Below, in pieces: positions 1-8,535 of a stretch of DNA of 10,692 bases (position 1 is the stretch's first letter; every line of letters begins with the position of its first letter). The position numbers and the translations under genes were made by a program. Where the stretch lies: assembly GCA_002428015.1 (NCBI GenBank), contig DIZW01000069.1, positions 1-10,692 on the forward strand, in the 5' to 3' direction. Source of the DNA: Oxalobacteraceae bacterium UBA6018. Lineage in GTDB: Bacteria > Pseudomonadota > Gammaproteobacteria > Burkholderiales > Burkholderiaceae_D. The notes beneath the pieces were generated by a model. The model searched no databases. It had not been told where the DNA came from and worked only from the letters and a program-made list of their open reading frames with translations.

Positions 1-9
1 GGGAGGCGA

Positions 10-39
10 ACTATAGCAAAGCCTGTCGGGTGTTGGCAA
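10..39 (-). promoter_or_regulatory. possible sigma-70 promoter reading left, out of the window
   Basis: Read on the minus strand, TTGCCA (34-39) and TATAGT (10-15) are separated by 18 bp, and each hexamer differs from the sigma-70 consensus at one position. It would start transcription near position 3 and run out of the window. It may be a second promoter for the same unseen gene served by the sigma-54 element at 141-155. Sigma-70 look-alikes are common, so this is tentative. Confidence 0.3.
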
Positions 40-80
40 GAGTGTTCTCGAGACGCAGCGAAAAATTATTGACGGCACGA

Positions 81-95
81 TGGCACCAAGCTTGC
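81..95 (+). promoter_or_regulatory. sigma-54 (-24/-12) promoter pointing toward the regulator gene
   Basis: TGGCAC-N5-TTGC is a perfect match to the RpoN consensus and is followed by TT. It points at the regulator gene and predicts a start near 107, giving a leader of about 170 nt. No dyad of the type found elsewhere in this window lies upstream of it. The nearest one (193-209) is downstream. It faces the minus-strand element at 141-155, so the two predicted transcripts overlap. Confidence 0.6.
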
Positions 96-140
96 TTGAC
101 TATGCCTGGGCACAGCGCCCCCGCCGCCCGGCACTTGCCT

Positions 141-155
141 GCAAGTAGAGTGCCA
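141..155 (-). promoter_or_regulatory. sigma-54 promoter reading left toward an unseen gene
   Basis: On the minus strand this reads TGGCAC-TCTAC-TTGC, a perfect RpoN consensus. It predicts a start near 129 and transcription out of the left edge. The dyad at 193-209 is centred about 60 bp upstream of its -12 end, close to the 53 and 63 bp seen at the porin and aldehyde dehydrogenase promoters. No start codon for its gene is evident before the edge, so the target lies outside the window. Confidence 0.65.
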
Positions 156-179
156 GACAGCAACGCGCGAATCCAGAGC

Positions 180-192
180 GAACAAATTGTTC
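180..192. repeat. 13-bp perfect palindrome
   Basis: GAACAAATTGTTC is a perfect inverted repeat around a central A. It abuts the 17-bp dyad at 193-209 and places GAACA and TGTTC half-sites in everted orientation. It may be an extra contact site for the activator or an operator for another protein. The sequence shows the symmetry; the function is inference. Confidence 0.45.
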
Positions 193-209
193 TGTTCAGC
201 TTTGGTACA
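193..209. promoter_or_regulatory. candidate activator-binding dyad upstream of the leftward sigma-54 promoter
   Basis: TGTTCAGCTTTGGTACA has the form TGTNC-N7-GNACA. It shares the TGTTCAG start and G-N-ACA end with the reverse complement of the site at 10599-10615, and TTGGTACA with the reverse complement of the site at 10623-10639. It is centred about 60 bp upstream of the -12 end of the leftward promoter. The local AcoR-like activator is the likely binder, by inference. Confidence 0.5.
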
Positions 210-265
210 GGTGCTACATTATGAAACAGCGCAGGTCCAACACGAGAGCCGTATCAAGGGCCCAT

Positions 266-270
266 AGGAG
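266..270 (+). promoter_or_regulatory. ribosome binding site deciding the regulator start
   Basis: AGGAG ends 10 nt before ATG 281 and supports that start over ATG 221, which has only a weak ACAGG upstream. From 281 the protein begins with a SxxRSxxYGL region (around residues 28-36) of the kind common near the N-terminus of AcoR-type proteins. Confidence 0.6.
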
Positions 271-280
271 ACGCCGCACT

Positions 281-2206
<1,926 letters not shown>

Positions 2207-2214
2207 CGTCATCG

Positions 2215-3171
2215 TCATGCCGCGGCCGGGAAACCAGGCGACTTCCACACGAGGCCGCGCTTGTTGATCGTCATGAGGTCGACCTTGTCCAGGCGCGCCG
2301 CCAGCGCGTGCGATTTCTTCGCGCCCATCACCATGAAGGCGGTCGACAAGCCGTCGGCCAGCATGGCGCTCGGCGCCAGCACGGTCACGCTGGCCAGTTC
2401 GCGCGGCGAATAACCGGTGGCCGGATCGAAAATATGGTGGTGCAGAAAGTCCGGCGTGAAGGTTGACGCGTAATCGCCTGAGGTGGCAAGGCAACGTCCA
2501 TCCAGTGCCAGACTGGCCGCCAGCGCGCCCGCCTCGCGCGGATCGGCCACACCGACCGTCCACGGCAAGCCTGCCGATTTGTGGCCACACGCGGCGAATT
2601 CGCCCGTATCGAGCAGGGCATGCTCGATCCCATGCGCTTTCAAGGCGGCCAGCGCCAGATCCGCCGCGTACCCCTGGGCCAGGCCATTGAGGGTAATACC
2701 CATGCCGTGCTTGCCGAGCGCCACGCGGGCGGCCTGCACGCGCACCGCGCGCCAGTCGACGCGTTCACGCGCCGTGCCACGCTCGAGCGTGGCCACCAGC
2801 GCCGGATCGGCGTCGTGGCAGGCCTGCCACAAGGGCTGCACCGTGATGTCGAAGGCGCCGCGCGTGAGCAGCGCCAGCGCGCGCGCCTGCGCCAGCACAG
2901 CGACCAGCCGCGCATCGGGCCGCGCTACGACGCCATCGCGGTTAAGCTGGAACACCTGGCTGCGCGCGTCATAAATACTCATCAAGCGATCGACCCCGGC
3001 GGCCGCGGAGAGGGCCGCGTCAATGGCCCGCCCTGCCTGGGCCGCGTCGTCGTGCAGCACCGCCACCGAGATCGTGGTGCCGAAGGCCAGCGCGCCGCGT
3101 GTCACCAGTGTCAACGGCGGCCTCACGACCAGGCTGCCCAGTGATGCGGCAATAAAAGTTCGACGTCGCAT
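2215..3171 (-). CDS. apbE: ApbE-family FAD:protein FMN transferase
   Basis: ApbE moves FMN from FAD onto a Ser/Thr of extracytoplasmic target proteins. The ORF opens further upstream, but ATG 3171 is chosen because AGGAGGA sits 5 nt before it and a signal-like sequence starts there (318 aa, normal length). The N-terminus MRRRTFIAASLG resembles a twin-arginine or Sec signal, fitting periplasmic action. Family features visible are MSIY...LNRDG, LNGLAQGYAAD (around N162), TSGDYA, HHIFDPATGY (D249) and the metal-binding pair D273/T277 in ADGLST. The usual Lys of the IAKGYAVD segment is Gln here, and the GGD-like turn reads TGE. It starts 2 nt after the stop of the NosR-like gene, so translation is probably coupled and that protein is the likely substrate. 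Its stop lies 8 bp from the stop of the convergent regulator gene. Confidence 0.92.
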   Translation of the reverse strand: MRRRTFIAASLGSLVVRPPLTLVTRGALAFGTTISVAVLHDDAAQAGRAIDAALSAAAGVDRLMSIYDARSQVFQLNRDGVVARPDARLVAVLAQARALALLTRGAFDITVQPLWQACHDADPALVATLERGTARERVDWRAVRVQAARVALGKHGMGITLNGLAQGYAADLALAALKAHGIEHALLDTGEFAACGHKSAGLPWTVGVADPREAGALAASLALDGRCLATSGDYASTFTPDFLHHHIFDPATGYSPRELASVTVLAPSAMLADGLSTAFMVMGAKKSHALAARLDKVDLMTINKRGLVWKSPGFPAAA

Positions 3172-3173
3172 GC

Positions 3174-5258
3174 TTATCCTCCTGCCATTGCCACAGCGCG
3201 GACCCGCTTGATTTGAATGATGCGTGGCGCGCACTGCTGGTCGCTCTCGTGGATCACGACGCATTCCATACATTGAAAGCACTCGTCATAGCTGACCGCG
3301 CCACCGGGCGCGATGGCCTGGTAGCCGCAGCGGTAGCGGCAGGTCTGGCAGGGCGTGCCGCACTCGGCGCGCCGGGGTATCCAGTCGAGCACGCGAAACC
3401 GTCCCAGCAGCGCCAGCGCCGCGCCGAACGGGCACAGGTAGCGGCAGAAGAACTTGAACGAGAACATGCTCAGCACCAGCAGGCCGACGGCATACGCCAC
3501 ATACGGCCAGCCGCGCACGAAATTCAAGGTGATGGCCGTCTTGAAGGGCTCGATCTCGACCAGCTGGTCGGTCAGGCGCGGCATCAGCCAGGCGCTGACC
3601 AGGATCGCCGCGAGCAGGCCGTACTTGACCCGCTTCAGGCGCGCATCCATCGCCCGGCGGATCGTGATCTGGGGCAGGCGCAGCAGCCGACCCAGCATGG
3701 CGCTCAGCTCCTGCAGGGCGCCGAACGGGCACAGCCAGCCGCAGAATGTGCCGCGCCCCCACAGCACCAGCGACACCAGCACGAAGGCCCACAGCGACAC
3801 CGTCATCGGGTCGTTCAGCATGAAGCCGAGCCCACGGCCGTTCTGCAGCGCCTGGATCACGGCCGTGATATTGACGATCGACAGCTGTCCCTGCGCAAAG
3901 TAGCCGATGAAGGCAATCGTAAACAGCAGGTAGGCGACGCGGAACCGGGCGAAGCGCCGCGCATGCGCGCTAAGCCGCTTGGGCCGGGCCAGGGCCATGG
4001 CCAGCAGCAAGAGCCCGGCGGCCAGCGCCAGCAGCTCCCCCGCGCGGGTACGCCACAGCCCGCGCCACGAATTGTCGGCGCTGGCCGGCTGGATGAGGTA
4101 TTGCTCCGGCAAGCGATATGCCAGGTCGATGTTGCGCACGATCCGCTCCGGATACACGATGCCCTTCTTGCGCGTGACCGGCAGCGATACTTCGAGCGGG
4201 CGCCCCGGATCCAGCCCGGCCTGGCTGATCACTCGGAACACCGTCACATTGTCGGCCGGTAGCCCCGCCGGCGCGGCCAGGCGCATGTCCAGGTCCAGGT
4301 CGCGGATGTCGATCGGCAGCTTGTCCTGCCTGAGCACCAGGCGCTCGGGCACGCCGCCGCGCACGAAGTCCTCGCCGGTCACGCTGTAGCGCCCGCTGGA
4401 CATCAGCAGCAGCGCGTGGTCGCCCGGCTCCAGCCGGTTCTGCAACTTCTTCCAGCTGGCCTCGGTCAAGAGGTTGCGTCCCACCGTCGGCACCGACACG
4501 TAGGCCAGCCAGGCATCGATGAACACGCCGTCAGGCGCGGCGCGCGTCTGCGCATCAAGCCCCGCGCCGTCGCTGCCGGCGAAGCGTTGTTCGATGTCGC
4601 GGTTGAGCACGCGCGCATGGACGATCAACCCCTCGTCCACCATCTCGCGCAGGCTCATGCGTTTGAAATAGTCCGGCTTGACGCGGGCCACCTGGCCAGC
4701 CTCGCCGCCGCGCGCAAAGCCGAGCTTCTTGCGCGCCACCGTCAGCGCCGCCGCCAGCACGCTCTGGTTAATGATACGCACCGACGCGGTCGCCTTCGAG
4801 ACACCGTCCAGGTAGGCGTGGGCGGCGTCGGCCGGACGCTCGCGCCTGGCCTTGGCGTCGATGCTGATGCCTTCCTTGAGCGACAGGCCGCGGTACTGGC
4901 GCACGAACTGCAACAGCGGCGCCTCCCCGAGCCCGTCGAGGAACACCGGCTCGTGCTGCGACAGCACGGCCACGTCGATGAACCGGCCGTTCGGATCGAT
5001 CGCGATCAGTAAATTCAAGGGAACCCCCGCGAAGCCGGGAACCGGCGCCAGGTCGATCGACTCGAACACATAGCCGATCAATTCGGTGGCGGTGCCGTTT
5101 TGCTTAAACAGGGGCCACACCGGCACCGCGCTGTCACGCTGGCCGACCTGGACCGGCGCGGGAAAGCGCTGGGCCAGCGCGGCGTGGGTGAGCACGCCTG
5201 CCGCCGCTGGCGCGGCAATGCCGAGCCAGAACAGCCAGCAGCAAAGCAGGCGTCGCAT
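3174..5258 (-). CDS. NosR/NirI-like FMN-binding, 4Fe-4S polytopic membrane protein
   Basis: A predicted transmembrane electron-transfer protein of 694 aa. A GTG at 5261 is also open, but AAGGAG (5264-5269) is better spaced from ATG 5258. The order is: signal peptide (about 1-22); a large periplasmic region with an FMN-binding-like part, where SKAT (154-157) corresponds to the S/T-G-A-T flavinylation motif and T157 is the predicted FMN site; a further periplasmic stretch; about five membrane segments; two CxxxCP motifs (C506/C510 and C605/C609); and a cytoplasmic ferredoxin-like tail with two cysteine sets (C633, C637, C640, C644 and C660, C663, C666, C676). This layout is that of NosR and NirI, but no nos or nir genes are nearby. 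It lies 9 nt after the porin and 2 nt before apbE, in one operon. I infer that it carries electrons linked to the PQQ dehydrogenase. The direction of flow cannot be read from sequence. Confidence 0.85.
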   Translation of the reverse strand: MRRLLCCWLFWLGIAAPAAAGVLTHAALAQRFPAPVQVGQRDSAVPVWPLFKQNGTATELIGYVFESIDLAPVPGFAGVPLNLLIAIDPNGRFIDVAVLSQHEPVFLDGLGEAPLLQFVRQYRGLSLKEGISIDAKARRERPADAAHAYLDGVSKATASVRIINQSVLAAALTVARKKLGFARGGEAGQVARVKPDYFKRMSLREMVDEGLIVHARVLNRDIEQRFAGSDGAGLDAQTRAAPDGVFIDAWLAYVSVPTVGRNLLTEASWKKLQNRLEPGDHALLLMSSGRYSVTGEDFVRGGVPERLVLRQDKLPIDIRDLDLDMRLAAPAGLPADNVTVFRVISQAGLDPGRPLEVSLPVTRKKGIVYPERIVRNIDLAYRLPEQYLIQPASADNSWRGLWRTRAGELLALAAGLLLLAMALARPKRLSAHARRFARFRVAYLLFTIAFIGYFAQGQLSIVNITAVIQALQNGRGLGFMLNDPMTVSLWAFVLVSLVLWGRGTFCGWLCPFGALQELSAMLGRLLRLPQITIRRAMDARLKRVKYGLLAAILVSAWLMPRLTDQLVEIEPFKTAITLNFVRGWPYVAYAVGLLVLSMFSFKFFCRYLCPFGAALALLGRFRVLDWIPRRAECGTPCQTCRYRCGYQAIAPGGAVSYDECFQCMECVVIHESDQQCAPRIIQIKRVRAVAMAGG
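3177..3183 (-). promoter_or_regulatory. apbE ribosome binding site inside the end of the upstream gene
   Basis: AGGAGGA on the minus strand lies in the last codons of the NosR-like gene. The TAA stop of that gene (3174-3176) falls in the spacer before ATG 3171. This fixes the apbE start and indicates translational coupling. Confidence 0.7.
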
Positions 5259-5263
5259 CACGG

Positions 5264-5269
5264 CTCCTT
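5264..5269 (-). promoter_or_regulatory. ribosome binding site of the NosR-like gene, overlapping the porin stop
   Basis: AAGGAG on the minus strand shares two bases with the TAA stop of the porin (5268-5270). It sits 5 nt before ATG 5258 but only 2 nt before the alternative GTG 5261, so it favours the ATG start. It also shows that the two genes are one transcriptional unit. Confidence 0.65.
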
Positions 5270-6422
5270 AGAAGAAGATGATGCCGCCGAGCGAGGCGCC
5301 ATTCATGCGCGTGCTGCTGCCGGCAAAGCCCTTCGAGCGCGTCTGCCCCAGTTCCGCCACCAGCGTGATGGCGCTGTTGAGCGAGTAGTAAGCACCCGCG
5401 GTCAGGTTGGCGTTGGACTTCAAGCCGCCTGACGCGGCGGTGTTGTCGTCGTTCTGGCTGATGCCATAGGACAGGCCGAGCTTGAGCTTGTCGCTGGCTT
5501 TCAGCGTGGCCTGCGCCAAATAGTTCTTCGACCGGGTCGCGCCCTGGTCGGCGTCCGACAGGATGCCCAGGCCCTTGCCGCTCTGGGCATTGACCAGTAC
5601 ACCGAAGCCGCCCGCCGTGTAAGAGGCGCCGATCTCCACGCCGCGCATGGTCAGGTCGGCGCCGCCGGCCGCGACCGCCTTGAACTTTTGCGTCTTGGCG
5701 CCGACCCAGCCTTTGAAGCCGTCCTGGGCATAGCTCAGCTGGCCTTGCACCTGCGGACCGGTGCCCGACATGTACGCAGGCGCCGACAGGATGGGCGTGT
5801 CCGCGACCGGGCTCATCAGGCCAACGTCGACGCTGATGCCCGTCGCGGACTTCGGCGAGCTGTACACCATCTGGCCGTAGTTGCCAAGGTAGGTGTAGCC
5901 GGCGCCGATGTGGCCCAGGGTCACGCGGCCGCGCTGGGTCGCCTGGACCGGTGCGCCGGCGCCGAGCAAGGTCATGTCGCTGAGGATGGCGTTGGCGCCG
6001 AAGATGCCGTAGTCGCGGCCGAGCTTGATCGTTCCCATCTCCGCGTTGCCGAAGGTGAAGAACGCCTGGCGCACGTCGACCACGCTGTTCTGGCCGATGG
6101 CGCTGTCGGTGGCGGTGGCGTTGTAGATGCCGACCAGCGCCTTGATATCGTAGCCGCCCTGGGTGGACGCGGCAGACGCCACCAGGCCGTTGGGCAGCAG
6201 GCCATTGCCGATGGTGGTGCGATTGTCCTGCCCGCCGCAGCCCAGGGCCGCGCCGCCCAGCGCCAGCCCGCCCACGGCGTCGCCCGAGCACGACACCGTC
6301 GTGTAGTAGGCGTTGACGATGCCGCCCACGCCCACGGTCCAGTCGCCGGCCTTGAAATCGACCGCTTGCGCGGCCTGCATGCTGGCTGCGGCGAGCGCGC
6401 CCATCACGATAATCTTGTTCAT
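5268..6422 (-). CDS. Gram-negative outer-membrane porin
   Basis: A general-type trimeric porin of the Burkholderiales kind, 384 aa. ATG 6422 is chosen over an upstream ATG because GAGGAG lies just before it and it begins directly with a signal peptide, MNKIIVMGALAAASMQAAQA, cleaved before VDF. The mature protein is rich in Gly, Ala and alternating beta-strand patterns. It contains the porin-like stretch VVDVRQAFFTFGNAEMGTIK and a repeated tract ending in GRDYG, and it ends GGIIFF with a terminal Phe, the usual signal for the BAM insertion machinery. Two cysteines (C45, C62) could close a loop near the N-terminus. It is the first gene of an operon with the NosR-like protein and apbE and has its own sigma-54 promoter, so it is probably induced with the pathway and admits its substrate. 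Substrate specificity cannot be told. Confidence 0.88.
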   Translation of the reverse strand: MNKIIVMGALAAASMQAAQAVDFKAGDWTVGVGGIVNAYYTTVSCSGDAVGGLALGGAALGCGGQDNRTTIGNGLLPNGLVASAASTQGGYDIKALVGIYNATATDSAIGQNSVVDVRQAFFTFGNAEMGTIKLGRDYGIFGANAILSDMTLLGAGAPVQATQRGRVTLGHIGAGYTYLGNYGQMVYSSPKSATGISVDVGLMSPVADTPILSAPAYMSGTGPQVQGQLSYAQDGFKGWVGAKTQKFKAVAAGGADLTMRGVEIGASYTAGGFGVLVNAQSGKGLGILSDADQGATRSKNYLAQATLKASDKLKLGLSYGISQNDDNTAASGGLKSNANLTAGAYYSLNSAITLVAELGQTRSKGFAGSSTRMNGASLGGIIFF

Positions 6423-6484
6423 CAGTGTTCTCCTCAATGTCATTGTTTTAGGTGGTCACATCAATGCGATGTCCCTCGGTATTG

Positions 6485-6499
6485 GCAATTTGCATGCCC
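6485..6499 (-). promoter_or_regulatory. sigma-54 promoter of the porin / NosR-like / apbE operon
   Basis: On the minus strand this reads GGGCAT-GCAAA-TTGC. It keeps the invariant GG and GC at the correct spacing and differs from TGGCAC-N5-TTGC at two positions. It predicts a start near 6473 and a leader of about 50 nt before ATG 6422. A candidate activator dyad is centred about 53 bp upstream of its -12 end. Confidence 0.65.
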
Positions 6500-6529
6500 A
6501 GGCTTTCGTGGGGATAAACACGGGAAAGC

Positions 6530-6546
6530 TGTGCAGATACGGATCA
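6530..6546. promoter_or_regulatory. candidate activator-binding dyad upstream of the porin promoter
   Basis: TGTGCAGATACGGATCA matches TGTNC-N7-GNACA at 7 of 8 defined positions. It shares TGT-N-CAG with the site at 193-209 and with the reverse complement of the site at 10599-10615. It is the weakest of the set by symmetry, but its position relative to the promoter agrees with the others. Confidence 0.42.
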
Positions 6547-6677
6547 GGCGGCTGCGCCGTTGTTCTGTTTCGACGCGCACCGTTGCACAGCCGCGGCCGG
6601 CAAACCACGAGCGGCCGGCGCGCCCCGGCCCCTTCGATTGGCATGGCGCGACCGCGACGGCTGCGCACGCCGCGCGC

Positions 6678-6703
6678 AAAAAAAAAGACGGCCGAAGCCG
6701 TCT
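6678..6703 (-). terminator. intrinsic terminator of the dehydrogenase operon
   Basis: Read on the minus strand, the stem AGACGGC / GCCGTCT closes a TTCG tetraloop and runs directly into nine T residues. It lies 56 bp after the PQQ dehydrogenase stop and upstream of the porin promoter, so it separates the two operons. On the plus strand there is no comparable T-tract. Confidence 0.92.
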
Positions 6704-6758
6704 AAAAGTCAGCCGCCAAACTGAGACGCGGCCACCACAAGCAAGTCCTGCCAGGCGA

Positions 6759-8504
6759 TTATTTGGTCAGCTTAAACACCCACACCGAGCCGCCCTGCTC
6801 CAGCAGATTGATCTTCTTGGCCACTTCGCCGCCCCACAGCGGCACCGCGCCGCCCCAGCCCGACACCACCGCGACGTACTGCGTATCGCCGTCCTGCCAG
6901 GTCACCGGTGGCGCCACCACGCCCGAGCCGGTCTGGAACTTCCACAACTCCTTGCCGCTCTTGGCGTCGAGCGCTTTCAGGTAGCCTTCCGGGGTGCCGT
7001 AGAACACCAGCCCGCCCGCCGTGCTCATCACACCGCCCCACAGCGGCGCGTTGTTCTTGACCTCCCACACGATTTTCCCGGTCTTCGGGTCGATCGCCCG
7101 CAAGGCGCCGATGTAGTCGTCGAAGATCGGCCGGATCGTGAAGCCCGCGCCCAGGTAGGCGCCGCCCTTCTTGTAGCTGATCGGCTCGTTCCAGATGTCC
7201 ATGCCCCATTCGTTGGCCGGCACGTAGAACAGCTTGGTTCCCGGGTTGTACGCCATCGGCATCTGATTCTTGGCGCCGAGGAAGGCCGGCGCCGAGAACA
7301 CGGTGCTGCCCTTGGTGTTGTCCGCGCCCTTGGTCGGATCGCCTGGGCGGTTGGCCGCGATGAAGTTGGGACGGCCGGTCTTGAGGTCGATGCCGCTGGC
7401 CCAAGTAATCTTGCGCACGAACGGGAAGGCGTTGTGCAGCTTACCGCTCTTGGCGTCGATCACGTAGAAGAAGCCGTTGCGGTCGGCCTTGCCGCCGTAG
7501 CGCTTGCCGTCCATGTCGAAGGTTACGAATTCGTTGGCGCCATCGAAGTCCCAGGCATCGTTCGGCGTGTTCTGATAGGCCCACTTGATGGTGCCGGTGC
7601 TCACGTCGATGGCCACCGTCGAGGACGAGAACAGGTTGTCGCCCGGCCGCAGGTGGCTATTCCATGGCGCAGGATTGCCGGTGCCGAAGTAGGCCAGGCC
7701 CGTGCTTGCGTCGTAGGTGCCGCCCATCCAGGTGGACGCGCCACCGGTCTTCCACAGCTCGCCCGGCCAGGTCTTGTTGACGGTACCGGAGATGCCGTTG
7801 TCGCTGGCCTTGCCGTCCTTGTCGTAGCGCGTGCCCATGTGCCCTTCGACGGTCGGACGGCTCCACACCAGTTGTCCGGTCATCGGATCGCGCGCGTCGA
7901 CCCGCCCGACGATGCCGAATTCGCCGCCCGACACGCCGGTCAGCAGCAAGCCCTTGGCGATCAGCGGCGCGGCCGTCATCGAATAACCGGCCGCGTAGTC
8001 GCCGACTTTTTCCTTCCACACCACTTCGCCGGTGTTCTGGTCGAGCGCCACCAGTTGCGCGTCGAGCGTGCCGAAGATGACCAGGTTGCCGTACAGCGCG
8101 GCCCCCCGGTTGACGACGTCGCAGCACGGCATGATGCCCTCGGGAAGGCGGTGCTCGTATTTCCACAGCTTGGTGCCGGTCTTCAAGTCCACCGCGTAGA
8201 TGCGCGAGTACGATGCGGTGATAAACATCTTGCCGTTGTGGATCAGCGGTTGCGACTCCTGGCCGCGCTGCTTTTCGCCGCCGAACGACATCGACCACGC
8301 CGGCACCAGCTTGGCCACCGTCTTGGTGTTGATCTGGGTCAGCGGGGAAAACCGCTGGCCCTCGCTGCCCATGCCGAACGACAGCACTTCATGGGTATTG
8401 CCGGCGGCACCGGCCAGCATGGCGTCGGTCACCGGCGCCTCGGCCGCGTACGCCAGCGACGCCGTCGCCAGGGCCACCATCATGGTCATCATCTTCTTAT
8501 TCAC
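6759..8504 (-). CDS. PQQ-dependent alcohol dehydrogenase, methanol/ethanol family (likely lanthanide type)
   Basis: A periplasmic quinoprotein that oxidises a primary alcohol to the aldehyde using PQQ. It has 581 aa, normal for the family without a fused cytochrome domain. The N-terminal 20 residues to AYA form a signal peptide. The protein is an eight-bladed propeller type with repeated tryptophan-docking-like segments such as GKLWKYE, GEVVWKE and GKIVWEV. C127-C128 (MPCCD) is the family vicinal disulfide beside PQQ. Metal and catalytic residues visible are E195 (GGEFG), N277 (TGNPAPWN) and D319 in WDFDG, the catalytic Asp. D321 two residues on is the extra Asp that marks lanthanide-dependent XoxF/ExaF/PedH enzymes; calcium enzymes have Ala or Ser there. 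GAGGAG precedes the start. It is the last gene of the operon after the aldehyde dehydrogenase and DUF779 genes. No cytochrome c or PQQ synthesis gene is present here. Confidence 0.93.
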   Translation of the reverse strand: MNKKMMTMMVALATASLAYAAEAPVTDAMLAGAAGNTHEVLSFGMGSEGQRFSPLTQINTKTVAKLVPAWSMSFGGEKQRGQESQPLIHNGKMFITASYSRIYAVDLKTGTKLWKYEHRLPEGIMPCCDVVNRGAALYGNLVIFGTLDAQLVALDQNTGEVVWKEKVGDYAAGYSMTAAPLIAKGLLLTGVSGGEFGIVGRVDARDPMTGQLVWSRPTVEGHMGTRYDKDGKASDNGISGTVNKTWPGELWKTGGASTWMGGTYDASTGLAYFGTGNPAPWNSHLRPGDNLFSSSTVAIDVSTGTIKWAYQNTPNDAWDFDGANEFVTFDMDGKRYGGKADRNGFFYVIDAKSGKLHNAFPFVRKITWASGIDLKTGRPNFIAANRPGDPTKGADNTKGSTVFSAPAFLGAKNQMPMAYNPGTKLFYVPANEWGMDIWNEPISYKKGGAYLGAGFTIRPIFDDYIGALRAIDPKTGKIVWEVKNNAPLWGGVMSTAGGLVFYGTPEGYLKALDAKSGKELWKFQTGSGVVAPPVTWQDGDTQYVAVVSGWGGAVPLWGGEVAKKINLLEQGGSVWVFKLTK

Positions 8505-8535
8505 ATTGCTCTCCTCTTGTCATTTTGGAATCGAA

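Larger units (their letters stand above)
6423..6758. other. 336-bp intergenic region between the two operons
   Basis: No gene is supported here. From the porin side it holds the porin ribosome site (about 6430-6435), the sigma-54 element at 6485-6499, the dyad at 6530-6546, a TGTTC half-site at 6561-6565 that is 31 bp from the start of that dyad, and the terminator of the dehydrogenase operon at 6678-6703. Short ORFs across it have no ribosome sites and overlap these signals. Confidence 0.7.

Noticed and set aside
30..224. Short plus-strand ORF in the left intergenic region
   Set aside because: It has no convincing ribosome site, overlaps two sigma-54 elements and the dyad, and resembles no family I recognise.
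221..280. Upstream ATG 221 as the start of the regulator
   Set aside because: Its ribosome site is weak, and the extra 20 residues are Arg-rich and unlike the family. AGGAG before ATG 281 is better placed.
3213..4262. Plus-strand ORF of 349 codons
   Set aside because: It is antisense to the NosR-like gene, with a Gln/Arg/His-rich composition typical of a shadow frame.
6444..6460. TGT-N11-ACA sequence beside the porin start
   Set aside because: It lies downstream of the predicted transcription start and lacks the inner C and G of the dyad motif, so it is probably chance.
6482..6497. Plus-strand sigma-54-like sequence overlapping the porin promoter
   Set aside because: TGGCAA-N5-ATGC arises from the partial self-complementarity of the minus-strand element, and no gene lies in that direction before the operon terminator.
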